The notes under the pieces: model-generated | Seen by the model: the letters and a program-made list of their open reading frames with translations, nothing else | Told to the model about the DNA's origin: nothing | Database searches by the model: none | NCBI GenBank assembly: GCA_026415975.1 | Contig: JAOAFZ010000003.1 | Location: forward strand, 62,001 to 126,000 | From: Patescibacteria group bacterium | GTDB lineage: Bacteria > Patescibacteriota > Microgenomatia > UBA1406 > GWC2-37-13 | DNA: 64,000 nucleotides | Reading direction: 5' to 3' | Program-made: the position numbers and the translations under genes | Part shown: in pieces, positions 28,865-36,995 of the stretch | Layout: each line of letters opens with the position of its first letter | Numbering within the stretch: the first letter of the stretch is position 1

Positions 28865-28937
28865 GGCCCCATCGTCTAGAGGCCTAGGACGTCAGGCTTT
28901 CATCCTGATAACACGGGTTCGAATCCCGTTGGGGTCA
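28865..28937 (+). tRNA. tRNA-Glu(TTC)
   Basis: Acceptor GGCCCCA pairs with TGGGGTC. Anticodon stem TCAGG/CCTGA closes loop CTTTCAT, anticodon TTC. T arm ACGGG TTCGAAT CCCGT. Discriminator A, no encoded CCA. Stands alone with its own promoter. Confidence 0.95.
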
Positions 28938-29169
28938 CTAGCCTTACTTTTTCTGTGCCGCCTCTTTGTCGGTAACTTTATAAACGTTGATCTTGTTCTA
29001 CTCGAGTGCGGATATTTCCTGTAATAACTCTTCTTTATACGTTCCTGGATCTCATGCATAACCTCAGGTGATATGTATCCCATACACGGTAGTAAATCGA
29101 TTGCCAGAAAGTGCTAGCGAATAATGTGCATACCTGTCAATTGAGATTTACATAGAGGAATAATTAATA

Positions 29170-29180
29170 TATACTATAAG
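29170..29180 (+). promoter_or_regulatory. -10 region (TATACT/TATAAG) before the HD gene
   Basis: TATACT (29170-29175) and the overlapping TATAAG (29175-29180) lie 10 and 5 bases before ATG 29186; either would give a leaderless or near-leaderless transcript. The preceding 240 bases after tRNA-Glu hold no gene I can support. Confidence 0.4.
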
Positions 29181-29185
29181 TCTAT

Positions 29186-30073
29186 ATGAATGAACGACGA
29201 CATGCGGTATTCGTGGATACGGTTTCTCTGGTCGAACGGTTAAAAATCGAGCTTGGACAAACTGTATTTGCAGATCAACGCCTCAGAGAAGTTCCCAAGG
29301 CATTTTTTGCTTATTTATTAAACAGGGAAACCCGAGCTATCCTGCCGGATATTGAACGACACCTTCAACTGATTTCTGCATACCCCATAGAACAGCAGAC
29401 ACAACTGCGCAAGTTTATGATGCTTGCCGTTGTGGGTCATCAGTTTAACTCCATAGAAAAAGCAAGACTGCGCAAGGAGAAAGACGCGGAAGGTAATAAT
29501 TACCCTTATGCGAAACATGTCCTAGACGTTGCTGGTTATCTGTTAGAGCAAAAGATGGATTATCGGAGTGTAATGGCTGCCTACGGTCATGATCTGGGTG
29601 AAGATTCTGAACTTGAGCCTGGTCATACAACCGGTGCAGGCCTCACAGCTGAAATATCTGTCGACCTTCATGAATGGCCGGTAGTATTTGCCACAGAAGC
29701 ATACTTGAGAGGTACCGATGACCATTTCCTCGTACCACACCTTATTGACGCAGTAACAGAAGCAACTGGATCAGAATCAGAATCAGAGAATGAGGATGCT
29801 CTAAAGCTGAAGGATAGCCCCATCTGTCAAACGATCATTAAAACCGTGGCATATGGTGGTTTACGTATTCTACAGTCGCATGAGGCACTATCGCCAGAAG
29901 ACGAAAGCGAGCTGAAAAAGCTATCCTTTCAATGCTCAGATTACTGGAGGCTATCTATGTCGATCCCCGTGCTATTCTGGCCATTCCGGTCAAGCTATCT
30001 GATATACGGAATAATCTCAACACACCAGAGTATGTTCGTATGGAAAAAATACTTAGGGCATTTATCGGGATGA
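29186..30073 (+). CDS. RelA/SpoT-type HD domain protein, first segment of a frame-disrupted gene
   Basis: The first 240 residues resemble the ppGpp hydrolase HD domain: the His ligand in YPYAKHVLDVAGYLLEQ (about 108-124) and the HD pair in MAAYGHDLGED (about 129-139). The fourth ligand, expected as Asp in KLxD, is not in this frame but appears in the next frame from about 29914 (VKLSDIRNNL). The frame-1 continuation after about residue 243 (from SFQCSDYW on) looks non-homologous, so the true protein probably changes frame by -1 at the run GAAAAAG (29914-29920). A metal-dependent phosphohydrolase acting on (p)ppGpp or a similar nucleotide is plausible. It could be a decaying pseudogene. Confidence 0.55.
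   Translation: MNERRHAVFVDTVSLVERLKIELGQTVFADQRLREVPKAFFAYLLNRETRAILPDIERHLQLISAYPIEQQTQLRKFMMLAVVGHQFNSIEKARLRKEKDAEGNNYPYAKHVLDVAGYLLEQKMDYRSVMAAYGHDLGEDSELEPGHTTGAGLTAEISVDLHEWPVVFATEAYLRGTDDHFLVPHLIDAVTEATGSESESENEDALKLKDSPICQTIIKTVAYGGLRILQSHEALSPEDESELKKLSFQCSDYWRLSMSIPVLFWPFRSSYLIYGIISTHQSMFVWKKYLGHLSG
29914..29920 (+). other. Probable -1 frame change in the HD gene (GAAAAAG)
   Basis: Codons AAA AAG in the upstream frame reread as GAA AAA GCT in the -1 frame restore the RelA-like sequence AEKAILSML...DPRAI and KLSDIRNNL. This could be a programmed slip, a mutation or a sequence error in a five-A run. Confidence 0.5.
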
Positions 30074-30495
30074 AGTTTGCAGAGTTAATGCACTGGTACG
30101 AGATGTCCCGCGATCTACACTCTCGCCTTGCTGGAGTCTGTGATGTTGACCGGGCTTTTGCTCCATTCAGTGACAAGAAGCATCGAGCTACTAGTGAAGG
30201 CGATCAGGTTGTAAATGAGTGCCTCGATCAGATAGTTGCAGATCAGTATCATGAAATAGAAGTACTATTAAGTAAACTGGTAGAACGTCATGCCATCGAA
30301 ACAATGGATCGTACCCGCGATAGACTGACGACTGAAGTCTCATTTGCAACAGGACAGAATGAAAAAAACAGTATGGTTATCCCTGGGGCAACAAACGGGT
30401 CCGTGCCGGATATGAAAAACTGGTATGTACAGTTAACTCTTCATCATTTCCAAAAGAACCGCTTCCGTTTTCTTTGTGCTACAGTGATAAGATGA
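29932..30495 (+). CDS. HD domain C-terminal part and unknown region, second segment of the disrupted gene
   Basis: This frame supplies LRLLEAIYVDPRAILAI and VKLSDIRNNLNTPEY, matching the DxRvxLiKLADRlhNmrTl helix that ends the RelA/SpoT HD domain, with the Asp metal ligand. The region after it (EYVRMEKILRAFIGMKFAEL, MHWYEMSRDLHSRLAG) resembles the ...AplAhrLGi helix only weakly. No RelA synthetase motif is seen. The ATG at 29932 sits inside the domain, so independent translation would give an incomplete protein. The frame is open back to about 29900. It ends with a sequence that looks non-homologous after the A-run at 30362-30368. Confidence 0.5.
   Translation: MLRLLEAIYVDPRAILAIPVKLSDIRNNLNTPEYVRMEKILRAFIGMKFAELMHWYEMSRDLHSRLAGVCDVDRAFAPFSDKKHRATSEGDQVVNECLDQIVADQYHEIEVLLSKLVERHAIETMDRTRDRLTTEVSFATGQNEKNSMVIPGATNGSVPDMKNWYVQLTLHHFQKNRFRFLCATVIR
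30363..30369 (+). other. Possible -1 slippery heptamer A AAA AAC
   Basis: In the frame of the second segment the codons are GAA AAA AAC, i.e. a canonical A_AAA_AAC -1 slip site. The -1 frame is blocked by TGA at 30360-30362 and becomes open exactly from 30363 through to 31079, so a slip here would join the second and third segments. Confidence 0.4.
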
Positions 30496-31079
30496 AGCGA
30501 GAGGATGGAAGCAAGCACTCTGTCACCATCATAGCGCGCAGGGTGTTAAGTACGCTTGAATTCTTAAACGTACTCCTCGGAAGGCGTTCCGCAACGTACG
30601 TTGTAACATTTCGAGGAAAACACAATCTAATGATACAATTGAAAGACAATAATCCCACTATCCGCGACTACCTGACGAACAATCCAGATAAACCTGATCT
30701 AGAAGCTATACCTGAATTCGCATTTTTCCGTCCGGTTTCCAAAAACAGGCGGACTAATCTAACAAATGGCCTGCTTTTATTAGGTCTATTGTACAATCCT
30801 GCTACCATACGGTCCATGGGTGGTGGCGGTATTTCAACGTATATTCACACTACAAGCAAGAGAATCATTTTCTACCCTGATAGTAAACCGTTACAAGGCC
30901 TGGTTGATAGATTTGGACTATCAGAAAATGAAGTTATTTCACTCTTGAGAGAAAGAGGTCAAGAATTTAGATTGCCATCCCAGAAACATCCGCTCAGTTT
31001 TTCAATGAGACAACTGCGGTCATATGCTGCCATGAGTTTTAACGGGTCGGTATACGCTGTACGAGATACCGGTACTTGA
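30474..31079 (+). CDS. Unknown protein, third segment of the disrupted gene
   Basis: The 201-codon open frame begins at a TTG that lacks a ribosome site or -10 box; an ATG at 30492 is an alternative. The reading frame is actually open from 30363, and the upstream part (YGYPWGNKRVRAGYEKLV, SSFPKEPLPFSLCYSD) looks protein-like, so this is likely the C-terminal portion of the HD protein reached by frame change. It has no motif I recognise. A Gly-rich turn (SMGGGGIST) and a basic middle are visible. It ends in VYAVRDTGT. Confidence 0.45.
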   Translation: MCYSDKMKREDGSKHSVTIIARRVLSTLEFLNVLLGRRSATYVVTFRGKHNLMIQLKDNNPTIRDYLTNNPDKPDLEAIPEFAFFRPVSKNRRTNLTNGLLLLGLLYNPATIRSMGGGGISTYIHTTSKRIIFYPDSKPLQGLVDRFGLSENEVISLLRERGQEFRLPSQKHPLSFSMRQLRSYAAMSFNGSVYAVRDTGT

Positions 31080-31218
31080 CAACATCCGGGTCATCGCAGG
31101 TTCCGGTATTTGTTCCGTGAGTTCCAAAATGATGTGTCCCACCATCGTAACCATCAAATTTTCCAATGGAAAATATCCTATTGAATTTTCCCGTGGGTTA
31201 TACATAATAATCTATTAA

Positions 31219-31368
31219 AGATGCAGGATCAATGGTGAATTCGGTGTCGTATTTATAGACTGGTTTAAGCAAGTAAAGAATTTTGAATTATTCCTTCAAG
31301 GAAAATTTGGTATAAGATACCGGAAACTGCTGAGAGAAGCAGAACAAAGCAGTGAACAAGTCTTGTAA
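31219..31368 (+). pseudogene. Possible coding remnant without start codon
   Basis: Within the 333-base gap after 31079 an open stretch encodes INGEFGVVFIDWFKQVKNF...FGIRYRKLLREAEQ before TAA at 31366. It has no start codon after the preceding stop at 31216. It may be debris of the disrupted gene upstream. The rest of the gap (31080-31218 and 31369-31412) shows nothing I can support. Confidence 0.25.
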
Positions 31369-31412
31369 GCATCCGGGAACATGCAGTTATATTCAAGATT
31401 AACCATCCCGGA

Positions 31413-32150
31413 TCACCGGTTTGCGCGGGGTATCGCTACTGCGATACAACTGAGCCCGAAACCGAAGTTTACTCGGTTCTCGACATATCTCACCCATAGC
31501 TGCATGAGTGAATGAAAGAAGTTACCGATAACACTCTTCTGCTTTGTGCGCAACCCGTGGGGTGCACGCCGCTTAAGAATTTTCTCGAAAAATCCGTAAA
31601 CCAGGAAACCGATCATATTCCAGTAAAAGATCCGCTCAACCGTATACCCGGAGTCTTCCAGAGTTTTTTGTAAACGACTTTGGCTATAGCGGCGGAAATG
31701 TCCTATACTCGCATCACGCTCGCTGTACAGAAACTGGAACGCGGGAACCAGGATAATAAGTTTACCACCGGGAGCTATCAGTCGTTTTATTTCCTTTAAG
31801 GCGCGGTGATCATCCTCGATGTGCTCTAAAACGTCGATCATCGTGATAGAGTCGTACTTCTTGCGGATATTCGAGAGCTGAAGGATGTCCAGGGAATGTA
31901 TTTTCCCGACATTTCCGTACAGTTTGCGACCAAAGGAAACTAGTTTCTCGTCAGGTTCAAGCCCCTCAACAGTCATACCGTTTTCCTTGGCTTTCTGCAA
32001 AAAGTGCAGTGCGCCGCAACCGATGTCAAGGAGTGTTTTACCGGTTACTAGTGAAAGTACCAGTTCGTACATATTTCGGTTTCTTACGTCGGTCCGGGTA
32101 TCACCAAGTGATGAATAGAGTTTTTGAAGGTTTTTCGCGGCGTTTTCCAT
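31413..32150 (-). CDS. Class I SAM-dependent methyltransferase
   Basis: This 245-residue methyltransferase has motif I LLDIGCGALHFLQKA (about 36-50), the acidic ribose-binding residue in VEGLEPDEKL (about 57-66), and motif IV/post-I ITMIDVLEHIEDDHRALKEI (about 99-118) as in UbiE/COQ5-like enzymes. A hydrophobic amphipathic region near 180-200 suggests membrane association. The methyl acceptor is unknown. TACAAT lies 7 bases before the ATG. Confidence 0.85.
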   Translation of the reverse strand: MENAAKNLQKLYSSLGDTRTDVRNRNMYELVLSLVTGKTLLDIGCGALHFLQKAKENGMTVEGLEPDEKLVSFGRKLYGNVGKIHSLDILQLSNIRKKYDSITMIDVLEHIEDDHRALKEIKRLIAPGGKLIILVPAFQFLYSERDASIGHFRRYSQSRLQKTLEDSGYTVERIFYWNMIGFLVYGFFEKILKRRAPHGLRTKQKSVIGNFFHSLMQLWVRYVENRVNFGFGLSCIAVAIPRANR

Positions 32151-32157
32151 TGGCTCT

Positions 32158-32163
32158 ATTGTA
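32158..32163 (-). promoter_or_regulatory. -10 box TACAAT, leaderless start of the methyltransferase
   Basis: TACAAT on the minus strand with a 7-base spacer to ATG 32150. The remaining intergenic bases to 32324 hold no other feature I can support. Confidence 0.6.
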
Positions 32164-32324
32164 GTTTATCAGGATTATATTTGCGAATGGTTTACTATAC
32201 CTTTGCGACTCGAGCAAACGCCCACTTTACGCGAAGTGATGGAACGGAAGACGGCTACCAGCTATGGCCGGAAACCGGGACGGCATATGGTCCGGGATGC
32301 ATCAGTAATCCGATTAGTACCCTG

Positions 32325-33350
32325 CTACAGGGAATTCTCGTCGGACCATGCGGCAATCTGTCTTACCAGATCGGACTCGGAAGACCGTACCGCAATTTCA
32401 GCAGTTCCCAGCATTACACCGGTGTCCACCAGATTGTGAGATCCGAAGAGAACGCTGCTATTATCCACGATAAGCACTTTCGCATGTACCCGGTTACTCT
32501 GGTGTCTCAGCTGGATATTCGGTTCACCGGAGACCGCGGTGCAGAAACGATCATACGGTATCCGAAACGGCCACCGCGTAAATAGCGCGTCTGAACGTTG
32601 CGAAGTTATAACATCTACCGACACGCCTTCACGTGCCCGGGAGAGAAGCGTTTTAAGCAATTTTCCCTCGGGAACCATCTGTGAGATATACCTGACATCG
32701 TGAGTTGCGTTCTTCACCATCGAAACAGCCTCTTCGTAGATGATTGAGTTTCCCGCGATTCCGGCATCGATGAATAGAGTATCGGTCAGGTTCAGGGGTA
32801 TCCGGGTATTTTCGGTACGAGCCGCATCATTCACGCGACGGAACTGATCCGCGAGCGTATCGGCGATACGCGGATCGTCATACCGAACCATAACATCTAC
32901 ACACTCGAACGCGGCATCGTAGAGGTTCAATCCACCAAGCCAGACGCAGTCGTCAACCAGATAAATCTTGATGTGATTCCGGCCAATAATCGGAAATACT
33001 TGTTCCAAGAGGCCTGGATGGTTTATCATGGTTACCGTTATTCCCGCGTCGAGAAAGCGGGAAAACATTTTTCGTGTATCTCTGCGTAACTCACCGAAGC
33101 CGGGGAGCCGGTGGAAACTGAACGCCGGCCAGAACACGATCCTCTCCTGAAAATGCCGGGCGGTTATCCAGTCGAACTGTACACGCACATCTACACCGAG
33201 GGAAGGTAAAGGGGCAAGTACCGCCTCGAATTCCCGCATCACTCTTCCGGACAAAATTACCATTGCTTGAATAAATACCCGGTGCTTTGCTGATACGGCA
33301 CGACTGAGAAAATCGGTTTTGAACTCTGCGGGCGATTGTACTGTTGGCAT
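32325..33350 (-). CDS. Phospholipase D-like / cardiolipin synthase-like protein
   Basis: The 341-residue protein from ATG 33350 has two HKD motifs: HIKIYLVDD (about 127) and HAKVLIVDNSSVLFGSHN (about 288), the paired active sites of the PLD superfamily, in which one His forms a phosphohistidine intermediate. Its length and lack of membrane helices fit a soluble PLD-like phosphatidyltransferase or nuclease; cardiolipin synthases are usually longer with N-terminal helices. The frame continues upstream into maf, but 33350 has a TATCAT box 6 bases upstream, shared with the divergent maf promoter. Confidence 0.82.
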   Translation of the reverse strand: MPTVQSPAEFKTDFLSRAVSAKHRVFIQAMVILSGRVMREFEAVLAPLPSLGVDVRVQFDWITARHFQERIVFWPAFSFHRLPGFGELRRDTRKMFSRFLDAGITVTMINHPGLLEQVFPIIGRNHIKIYLVDDCVWLGGLNLYDAAFECVDVMVRYDDPRIADTLADQFRRVNDAARTENTRIPLNLTDTLFIDAGIAGNSIIYEEAVSMVKNATHDVRYISQMVPEGKLLKTLLSRAREGVSVDVITSQRSDALFTRWPFRIPYDRFCTAVSGEPNIQLRHQSNRVHAKVLIVDNSSVLFGSHNLVDTGVMLGTAEIAVRSSESDLVRQIAAWSDENSL

Positions 33351-33372
33351 AGGGGAATGATACAATACAGAG
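33351..33372. promoter_or_regulatory. 22-base bidirectional leaderless promoter region (PLD-like / maf)
   Basis: Only 22 bases separate the two divergent ATGs. On the plus strand TACAAT (33361-33366) is 6 bases from the maf ATG; on the minus strand TATCAT (33357-33362) is 6 bases from the PLD-like ATG. The two -10 boxes overlap by two bases, so opening in one direction should interfere with the other. For maf a TTGTAC lies at 33336-33341 with a 19-base spacer. Confidence 0.6.
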
Positions 33373-33957
33373 ATGAAACCCACAAAACCGGTTATTCTGG
33401 CATCTACGTCTCCACGCCGGCGCGAATTGCTTGCCGCCACGGGACTTATGTTTACCGCTGTGGCTTCTCCATACAAAGAAGTAATGCCTCAATCGGCAGA
33501 TCCGGAAGAGCTGGTTATCCGATTTTCCCGGGAAAAAGCCCGAGCCGTCCGGGATGCCTTTCGGAATAGTATTATAATCGGCGCTGATACGGTTGTTGCG
33601 CTGGGAAACCGGGTTTTTGGTAAACCAGAAAATCCAGAAGATGCTACAGATATGCTCTATAGTCTGCAGGGAAGGACCCATGCGGTATATACCGGCATTA
33701 CTGTACTCGACACGACTGATGGCAAAGAACGATCCGATGTGAGTAGAACAAACGTAACTTTCGCGCCGCTTACCCGAGAACAGATCCGAGCATATCACCG
33801 TAAAGTAAGCCCCTTCGATAAAGCAGGTTCGTATGCGATACAGGAGCATGCAGCTGCATTTACCGAACGTATCGACGGAGAGTTTTATACGATTGTCGGA
33901 TTGCCGGTATGCCGGTTACGGGAAGTGCTAGAGAATTTCGGGATTTTCCTTATGTAA
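33373..33957 (+). CDS. maf: Maf-type nucleoside triphosphate pyrophosphatase
   Basis: This 194-residue protein has the Maf motif LASTSPRRRELLAATGL (about 10-26) and GADTVVALGNRVFGKP (about 74-89) with the metal/phosphate residues, then GRTHAVYTGI (about 106-115). Maf proteins hydrolyse dTTP, UTP or modified nucleotides to monophosphates and are linked to septum arrest. The specificity subtype is not assigned. Leaderless promoter. It converges with rsmI, 13 bases apart. Confidence 0.92.
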   Translation: MKPTKPVILASTSPRRRELLAATGLMFTAVASPYKEVMPQSADPEELVIRFSREKARAVRDAFRNSIIIGADTVVALGNRVFGKPENPEDATDMLYSLQGRTHAVYTGITVLDTTDGKERSDVSRTNVTFAPLTREQIRAYHRKVSPFDKAGSYAIQEHAAAFTERIDGEFYTIVGLPVCRLREVLENFGIFLM

Positions 33958-33970
33958 CGGAGGGCGAGGC

Positions 33971-34654
33971 TTACTCGAGCACAATCGTCAGCTCTCCCCG
34001 ATACTCAGCACCACGGAGCTCCGCGGGAGTGCCACGAACTACCGACTCATGCGTCTTGGTGAGCTCTCGGCAGATTGCTAGTCTGCGCTCGGGAAGTATG
34101 GACTCCAGGATAGTAAGGGTTTCTCCGATGCGATGAGTGGTCTCGAAAAAGACAATTAGCATATCCGGATCCAGGCGCTTCATTTCCACCCACGACTTGA
34201 CCATTTTTATAGCGGCAGAATTTTTTTTCGGTAAAAAACCGGCGAAATAAAAGGTCTTGAGCTGAAATCCGGCATGTATAAGCGCTGTAGTAACCGACGA
34301 CGGCCCCGGAATCACGGTGAACGTCATATCCCGTTTGATCACCTGCTGGACTAGCAAATACCCCGGATCGGATACCAAGGGAGTACCCGCATCGGAGATA
34401 AGCGCAACCCTTTTCCCTTCGGTCAGCCATCTGAGGACGTCGGGAATCTTTTCGAACTCTACTTCTTTGTAGTAGGAAACCAGTTTTTGCTCTTCATTCC
34501 GTTCCAGATCAAGCAATTGCGCGATATCCGAGAGAAGCCGTCCGGCACGCCGGGTATCCTCGGCGAGGATGATATCCGCCGAAAACAGCGCATGCGCCTG
34601 GCGAATTGAGATGTCGGTTACGTTACCGATGGGGGTACAGACGATTGAGAGCAT
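33971..34654 (-). CDS. rsmI: 16S rRNA 2'-O-ribose C1402 methyltransferase
   Basis: The 227-residue tetrapyrrole-methylase-fold protein has the RsmI motifs VCTPIGNVTDIS (about 5-16), LAEDTRRAGRLL (about 32-43), the SAM-binding ALISDAGTPLVSDPGYLL (about 86-103) and VIPGPSSVTTALIHAG (about 112-127). It methylates C1402 of 16S rRNA at the decoding site. It is about 60 residues shorter than E. coli RsmI at the C-terminus. The start at 34654 follows TATAAT by 6 bases. Confidence 0.93.
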   Translation of the reverse strand: MLSIVCTPIGNVTDISIRQAHALFSADIILAEDTRRAGRLLSDIAQLLDLERNEEQKLVSYYKEVEFEKIPDVLRWLTEGKRVALISDAGTPLVSDPGYLLVQQVIKRDMTFTVIPGPSSVTTALIHAGFQLKTFYFAGFLPKKNSAAIKMVKSWVEMKRLDPDMLIVFFETTHRIGETLTILESILPERRLAICRELTKTHESVVRGTPAELRGAEYRGELTIVLE

Positions 34655-34660
34655 GAGACA

Positions 34661-34666
34661 ATTATA
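34661..34666 (-). promoter_or_regulatory. -10 box TATAAT, leaderless start of rsmI
   Basis: Perfect TATAAT on the minus strand with a 6-base spacer to ATG 34654, supporting that start over the upstream in-frame alternative at 34699. Confidence 0.65.
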
Positions 34667-34830
34667 CGCGAGAAATGCAGGTATACTATGTGACCCCAAG
34701 CACTATGTAAATTTTTATCAGGGTATTTACGAAATCATTGCAAGAGATACCCACCTCACGTTTCTGCCTGTAATGCTTTGCTATTTCAGTGTCATGGTGA
34801 GCGGATATTCGATATACTATCCGGTACCGT

Positions 34831-36888
34831 ATGTTCGAACTCAAAAGCTCCTTTTCCCCCATGGGGGATCAGCCGCAAGCAATCGCCAAACTCCAGTCGG
34901 GAATTCAGGCCGGGCTTAAAAATCAGGTTCTCCTGGGTGTAACCGGTTCGGGTAAAACGTTTACGATGGCCAATATTATCCGGAATCTGCAGATGCCGGC
35001 ACTGATCATCTCACATAATAAAACCCTTGCCGGTCAGTTATATCAAGAATTCCGTGACTTTTTCCCGACGAATGCGGTATCGTACTTTGTATCGTATTAC
35101 GACTACTACCAGCCGGAAGCATATATCCCCGCCACCGATACGTATATCGAGAAGGAAGCGGATATCAACGAGGTTATCGATAAGCTCCGGCTGCAATCAA
35201 CCGCCAATATTCTGTCCCGGAAAGATGTCATTGTGGTAGCCTCGGTATCCTGCATCTATAACATCGGTTCTTCGGAAGAGTATTCCAACAAAGTCTTGCC
35301 GGTACATGTGGGGGAGTATTTCGACTGGAAAGGCATGAGTGCCAAACTTGCAACGATGCAGTACGAGCGCTCCGAATTCGACTTCAAGCGGGGTACGTTC
35401 CGAATTCGCGGAAGCGATATTGATGTGTATCCGGCATACGAAGACTGGGCATATCGCATAGCGTCCGACGATATGAAGATCACTTCGCTTTCCAAGATTG
35501 ATCCGCTATCCGGAAAGGAATTCGACAAAGTATCAGATAGTATGCGATCGATCTATATCTATCCTGCTAAGCATTACATAACCAACCGGGAGGGAATCGA
35601 TGCGGCGCTGAAGCAGATCAGGGAAGACATGCAGGTACAGTACGAGCTGTTCAAATCACAGGGGAAGCTGGTCGAGGCGGAACGGATTCTCCGGAAAGTT
35701 ACGTACGACCTGGAAATGCTGAAAGAAGTCGGGTACGTGAACGGTATCGAAAATTATTCCCGCTACTTCGACGGTCGCAAGCCAGGTGATCCGCCGTATA
35801 CGTTGATCGACTATTTCCGATCCGCCTACGGTGACCAGTTTATCACGTTTATCGACGAGTCACATATCACGGTGCCGCAGATTAGTGGTATGTTCAACGG
35901 CGACCGGGCCAGGAAGAATACACTGATCGAATTCGGATTCCGGTTGCCCTCCGCACTGGATAACCGTCCCATGAAGTTTGATGAGTTCTATAAATCAACC
36001 TCGTATCTTGTCTATGTGTCGGCTACTCCCGATGAGTGGGAGGTCAAGATGGCGCATCAGGAGGCCAAAGCAAAGAATTTCACCACCCACACGGGTGTAG
36101 TGGAGCAGCTGATCCGTCCGACCGGTATCATTGATCCCGAGGTCATAATACGACCGGCAAAAACGGAAATCCCCGATTTGATCAAAGAAGTGGTGAAACG
36201 GGTGGCAAATGGGGAGAAAATTCTGGTTACTACCCTGACCAAGAAAACCGCCGAAGACCTGACCACGTACCTTAAGGAGCGGGAAATCCGGGCAGAATAT
36301 CTGCATTCCGATATCCACACGCTGGAACGCTCCGATATTCTGGATAACCTTCGCAAGGGGAATTTCGACGTTCTGATCGGAGTAAATCTGCTCCGGGAAG
36401 GTCTGGATTTGCCCGAAGTGACACTTGTTGCCATACTGGACGCGGACAAGGAAGGGTTCCTACGCTCACGCACCTCGCTGATTCAGACGATGGGTCGCGC
36501 GGCGCGAAACATCAATGGCGTGGTAATCCTGTACGCCGATACCGTAACAAACTCCATGAAGCAGGCAGTTGATGAAATTACGCGACGGCGGGCACGCCAA
36601 AGAAAGTACAACGAAGACCATGGTATTAACCCGAAGAATGTGTATAAGCCGATCCGGGAACGGATCGTAGAGCTGGAAGAAGAGCAGATGGTCTTCGATG
36701 CCAACCGCTCGATCAATATTACCGCCTCTCATGTAAAAACGATTACTGCGGATGCGCTTACCCCATACGACCGAAAGAGAGTTATAAAGAAGCTTGAGCG
36801 CGAGATGAAAAAGCAGGCTGAAGCAATGAACTTTGAGCTGGCAATAGAGATGCGGGATAAGATTCGCGAACTGAAGTCAGCTGTATAA
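34831..36888 (+). CDS. uvrB: Excinuclease ABC subunit B
   Basis: The 685-residue damage-verifying helicase has Walker A GVTGSGKTFTMAN (about 36-48), the beta-hairpin region YYDYYQPEAYIP (about 89-100), DESHI Walker B (about 339), the VTTLTKKTAEDLT motif and GVNLLREGLDLPEV (about 517-530). The C-terminal UVR helical motif (KKLEREMKKQAEAMNFELAI) that recruits UvrC is present (about 655-680). It loads at lesions with UvrA and then recruits UvrC. uvrA and uvrC lie nearby on the same strand. A weak TATACT is 12 bases upstream; no LexA-like palindrome was noticed. Confidence 0.98.
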   Translation: MFELKSSFSPMGDQPQAIAKLQSGIQAGLKNQVLLGVTGSGKTFTMANIIRNLQMPALIISHNKTLAGQLYQEFRDFFPTNAVSYFVSYYDYYQPEAYIPATDTYIEKEADINEVIDKLRLQSTANILSRKDVIVVASVSCIYNIGSSEEYSNKVLPVHVGEYFDWKGMSAKLATMQYERSEFDFKRGTFRIRGSDIDVYPAYEDWAYRIASDDMKITSLSKIDPLSGKEFDKVSDSMRSIYIYPAKHYITNREGIDAALKQIREDMQVQYELFKSQGKLVEAERILRKVTYDLEMLKEVGYVNGIENYSRYFDGRKPGDPPYTLIDYFRSAYGDQFITFIDESHITVPQISGMFNGDRARKNTLIEFGFRLPSALDNRPMKFDEFYKSTSYLVYVSATPDEWEVKMAHQEAKAKNFTTHTGVVEQLIRPTGIIDPEVIIRPAKTEIPDLIKEVVKRVANGEKILVTTLTKKTAEDLTTYLKEREIRAEYLHSDIHTLERSDILDNLRKGNFDVLIGVNLLREGLDLPEVTLVAILDADKEGFLRSRTSLIQTMGRAARNINGVVILYADTVTNSMKQAVDEITRRRARQRKYNEDHGINPKNVYKPIRERIVELEEEQMVFDANRSINITASHVKTITADALTPYDRKRVIKKLEREMKKQAEAMNFELAIEMRDKIRELKSAV

Positions 36889-36958
36889 AAACGCCCGTTC
36901 GTACTCCACCTTATGTACTTAGTATACATTGGCTTATCAATACAAGACGGGCTGAAAC

Positions 36959-36987
36959 TTGCATTCTGTTCACAAAGAAGGTACAAT
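36959..36987 (+). promoter_or_regulatory. Promoter of the CAP-domain gene
   Basis: TTGCAT (36959-36964), a 17-base spacer and TACAAT (36982-36987) are followed after 8 bases by ATG 36996. Leaderless or nearly so. Confidence 0.65.
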
Positions 36988-36995
36988 ACGCGGAT

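Noticed and set aside
28892-29083. Minus-strand frame overlapping tRNA-Glu
   Set aside because: It runs through the tRNA and has no promoter or family match; the gap 28938-29185 is left without a gene.
33091-33849. 252-codon minus-strand frame over maf and the PLD-like gene
   Set aside because: It crosses two well supported genes and shows no motif.
34655-34830. LexA-type operator before uvrB
   Set aside because: No palindrome resembling a known SOS box was found before uvrB, uvrA or uvrC.
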